Source of the DNA: DASXIW01 sp036497785
Lineage (GTDB): Bacteria > Pseudomonadota > Alphaproteobacteria > Acetobacterales > Acetobacteraceae
Length of the DNA: 14,678 nucleotides
Reading direction: 5' to 3'
NCBI GenBank assembly: GCA_036497785.1
Contig: DASXIW010000151.1
Location: forward strand, 1 to 14,678
Shown: in pieces, positions 14,516-14,678 of the stretch
Layout: the number at the start of each line of letters is the position of its first letter
How positions within the stretch are numbered: position 1 is the stretch's first letter
Position numbers and translations under genes: made by a program
The notes under the pieces: generated by a model
Told to the model about the DNA's origin: nothing
The model's database searches: none
What the model saw: only the letters and a program-made list of their open reading frames with translations

Positions 14516-14557
14516 ACGGCCCTTAGTGTTGACCTGTAAGCACAGGTCAACGGCCGT
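14516..14557. repeat. Compound inverted repeat with perfect 10-bp core
   Basis: GTTGACCTGT (14528-14537) pairs exactly with ACAGGTCAAC (14542-14551) around the loop AAGC. A second, outer pair ACGGCC (14516-14521) and GGCCGT (14552-14557) extends it, with CTTAGT bulged on the left. The stop codon of a possible minus-strand gene (14547-14549) lies in the stem, so it may be that gene's terminator, though no clear T-tail follows on either strand. Confidence 0.55.
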
Positions 14558-14678
14558 CGGCATGGGTCTTTGTTTGGCGCGCGGCCCCCTCCGCTGGCAA
14601 TTCCACCGGCTGCGCCGGCGGAACCTTCGCCAGCTCCGCCCCACAATCCCCGCGTCTGATACCCCCGCCTGAAATGAT
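14547..14678 (-). CDS. Possible 3' end of a minus-strand gene (partial)
   Basis: A minus-strand frame is open from the window edge to a TGA at 14549-14547, giving 43 residues that include CGAELAKVPPAQPVELPAEG and end in THADGR. Third codon positions are mostly G or C, as in the real genes here, and the stop falls in a strong inverted repeat, as expected for a gene end. The stretch is too short to assign a family and is Pro/Ala-rich, so it could be chance. A competing short + strand frame from 14562 is less convincing. Confidence 0.28.
   Translation of the reverse strand: MISGGGIRRGDCGAELAKVPPAQPVELPAEGAARQTKTHADGR

Noticed and set aside
14300..14644. Minus-strand open frame containing SRRLELPRGFPHKHLKLARL
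   Set aside because: That peptide is the antisense translation of tRNA-Leu, a familiar spurious annotation.

Overview
The window is GC-rich chromosomal DNA from an alphaproteobacterium, most likely in the Rhodospirillales/Acetobacteraceae neighbourhood. The evidence is the ribosomal-protein block with no rpsD between rpsK and rpoA, a bacterial ATP12-type F1-ATPase assembly chaperone (largely an alphaproteobacterial and mitochondrial family), an alphaproteobacterial-style LipB, and dense coding with ATGA overlaps. The lineage is inferred from gene content and remembered protein features, not from a database search.

Positions 1-3757 hold the end of the spc/alpha ribosomal block: the 3' end of adk, then rpsM, rpsK, rpoA and rplQ on the + strand, closed by a strong intrinsic terminator. 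The usual adk-rpsM junction is broken by a glutathione S-transferase gene on the opposite strand. The rpsM-rplQ operon therefore has its own sigma70-type promoter (TTGACT-16-TATATT, 1131-1158) and a leader of about 145 nt with two hairpins. A perfect 14-bp palindrome separates the convergent adk and GST genes.

Positions 3758-5039 are accessory in character. A minus-strand gene of unrecognised family is built from about three copies of a roughly 90-110-residue repeat, and it is split by an apparent frameshift near 4560-4600. It is bounded by two nearly identical 22-nt GC-rich palindromes: one is the rplQ terminator stem, the other sits just before rarA. A lower-GC strip lies between the repeat gene and rarA.

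Positions 5040-11510 are a tight + strand run: rarA (replication-associated AAA+ ATPase), an RluC/RluA-type pseudouridine synthase, an AsmA-family envelope protein, an ATP12-family chaperone, acylphosphatase and a DedA-family membrane protein. The ATGA overlaps (rarA/rlu and asmA/ATP12) and short gaps suggest one or two transcripts.

Positions 11541-14296 are on the minus strand: lipB (octanoyl transferase for lipoate synthesis) followed by an exported DUF4139-type protein. A + strand tRNA-Leu(GAG) with encoded CCA lies 27 bp from the lipB start. Its apparent promoter runs back into the lipB start region. The last ~270 bases hold two inverted repeats and possibly the 3' end of a further minus-strand gene.

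No CRISPR array, insertion sequence, rRNA or phage module is visible. The most novel items are the frameshifted tandem-repeat orphan gene with its flanking palindromes, and the structured leader of the relocated alpha operon. Neither proves a new system.
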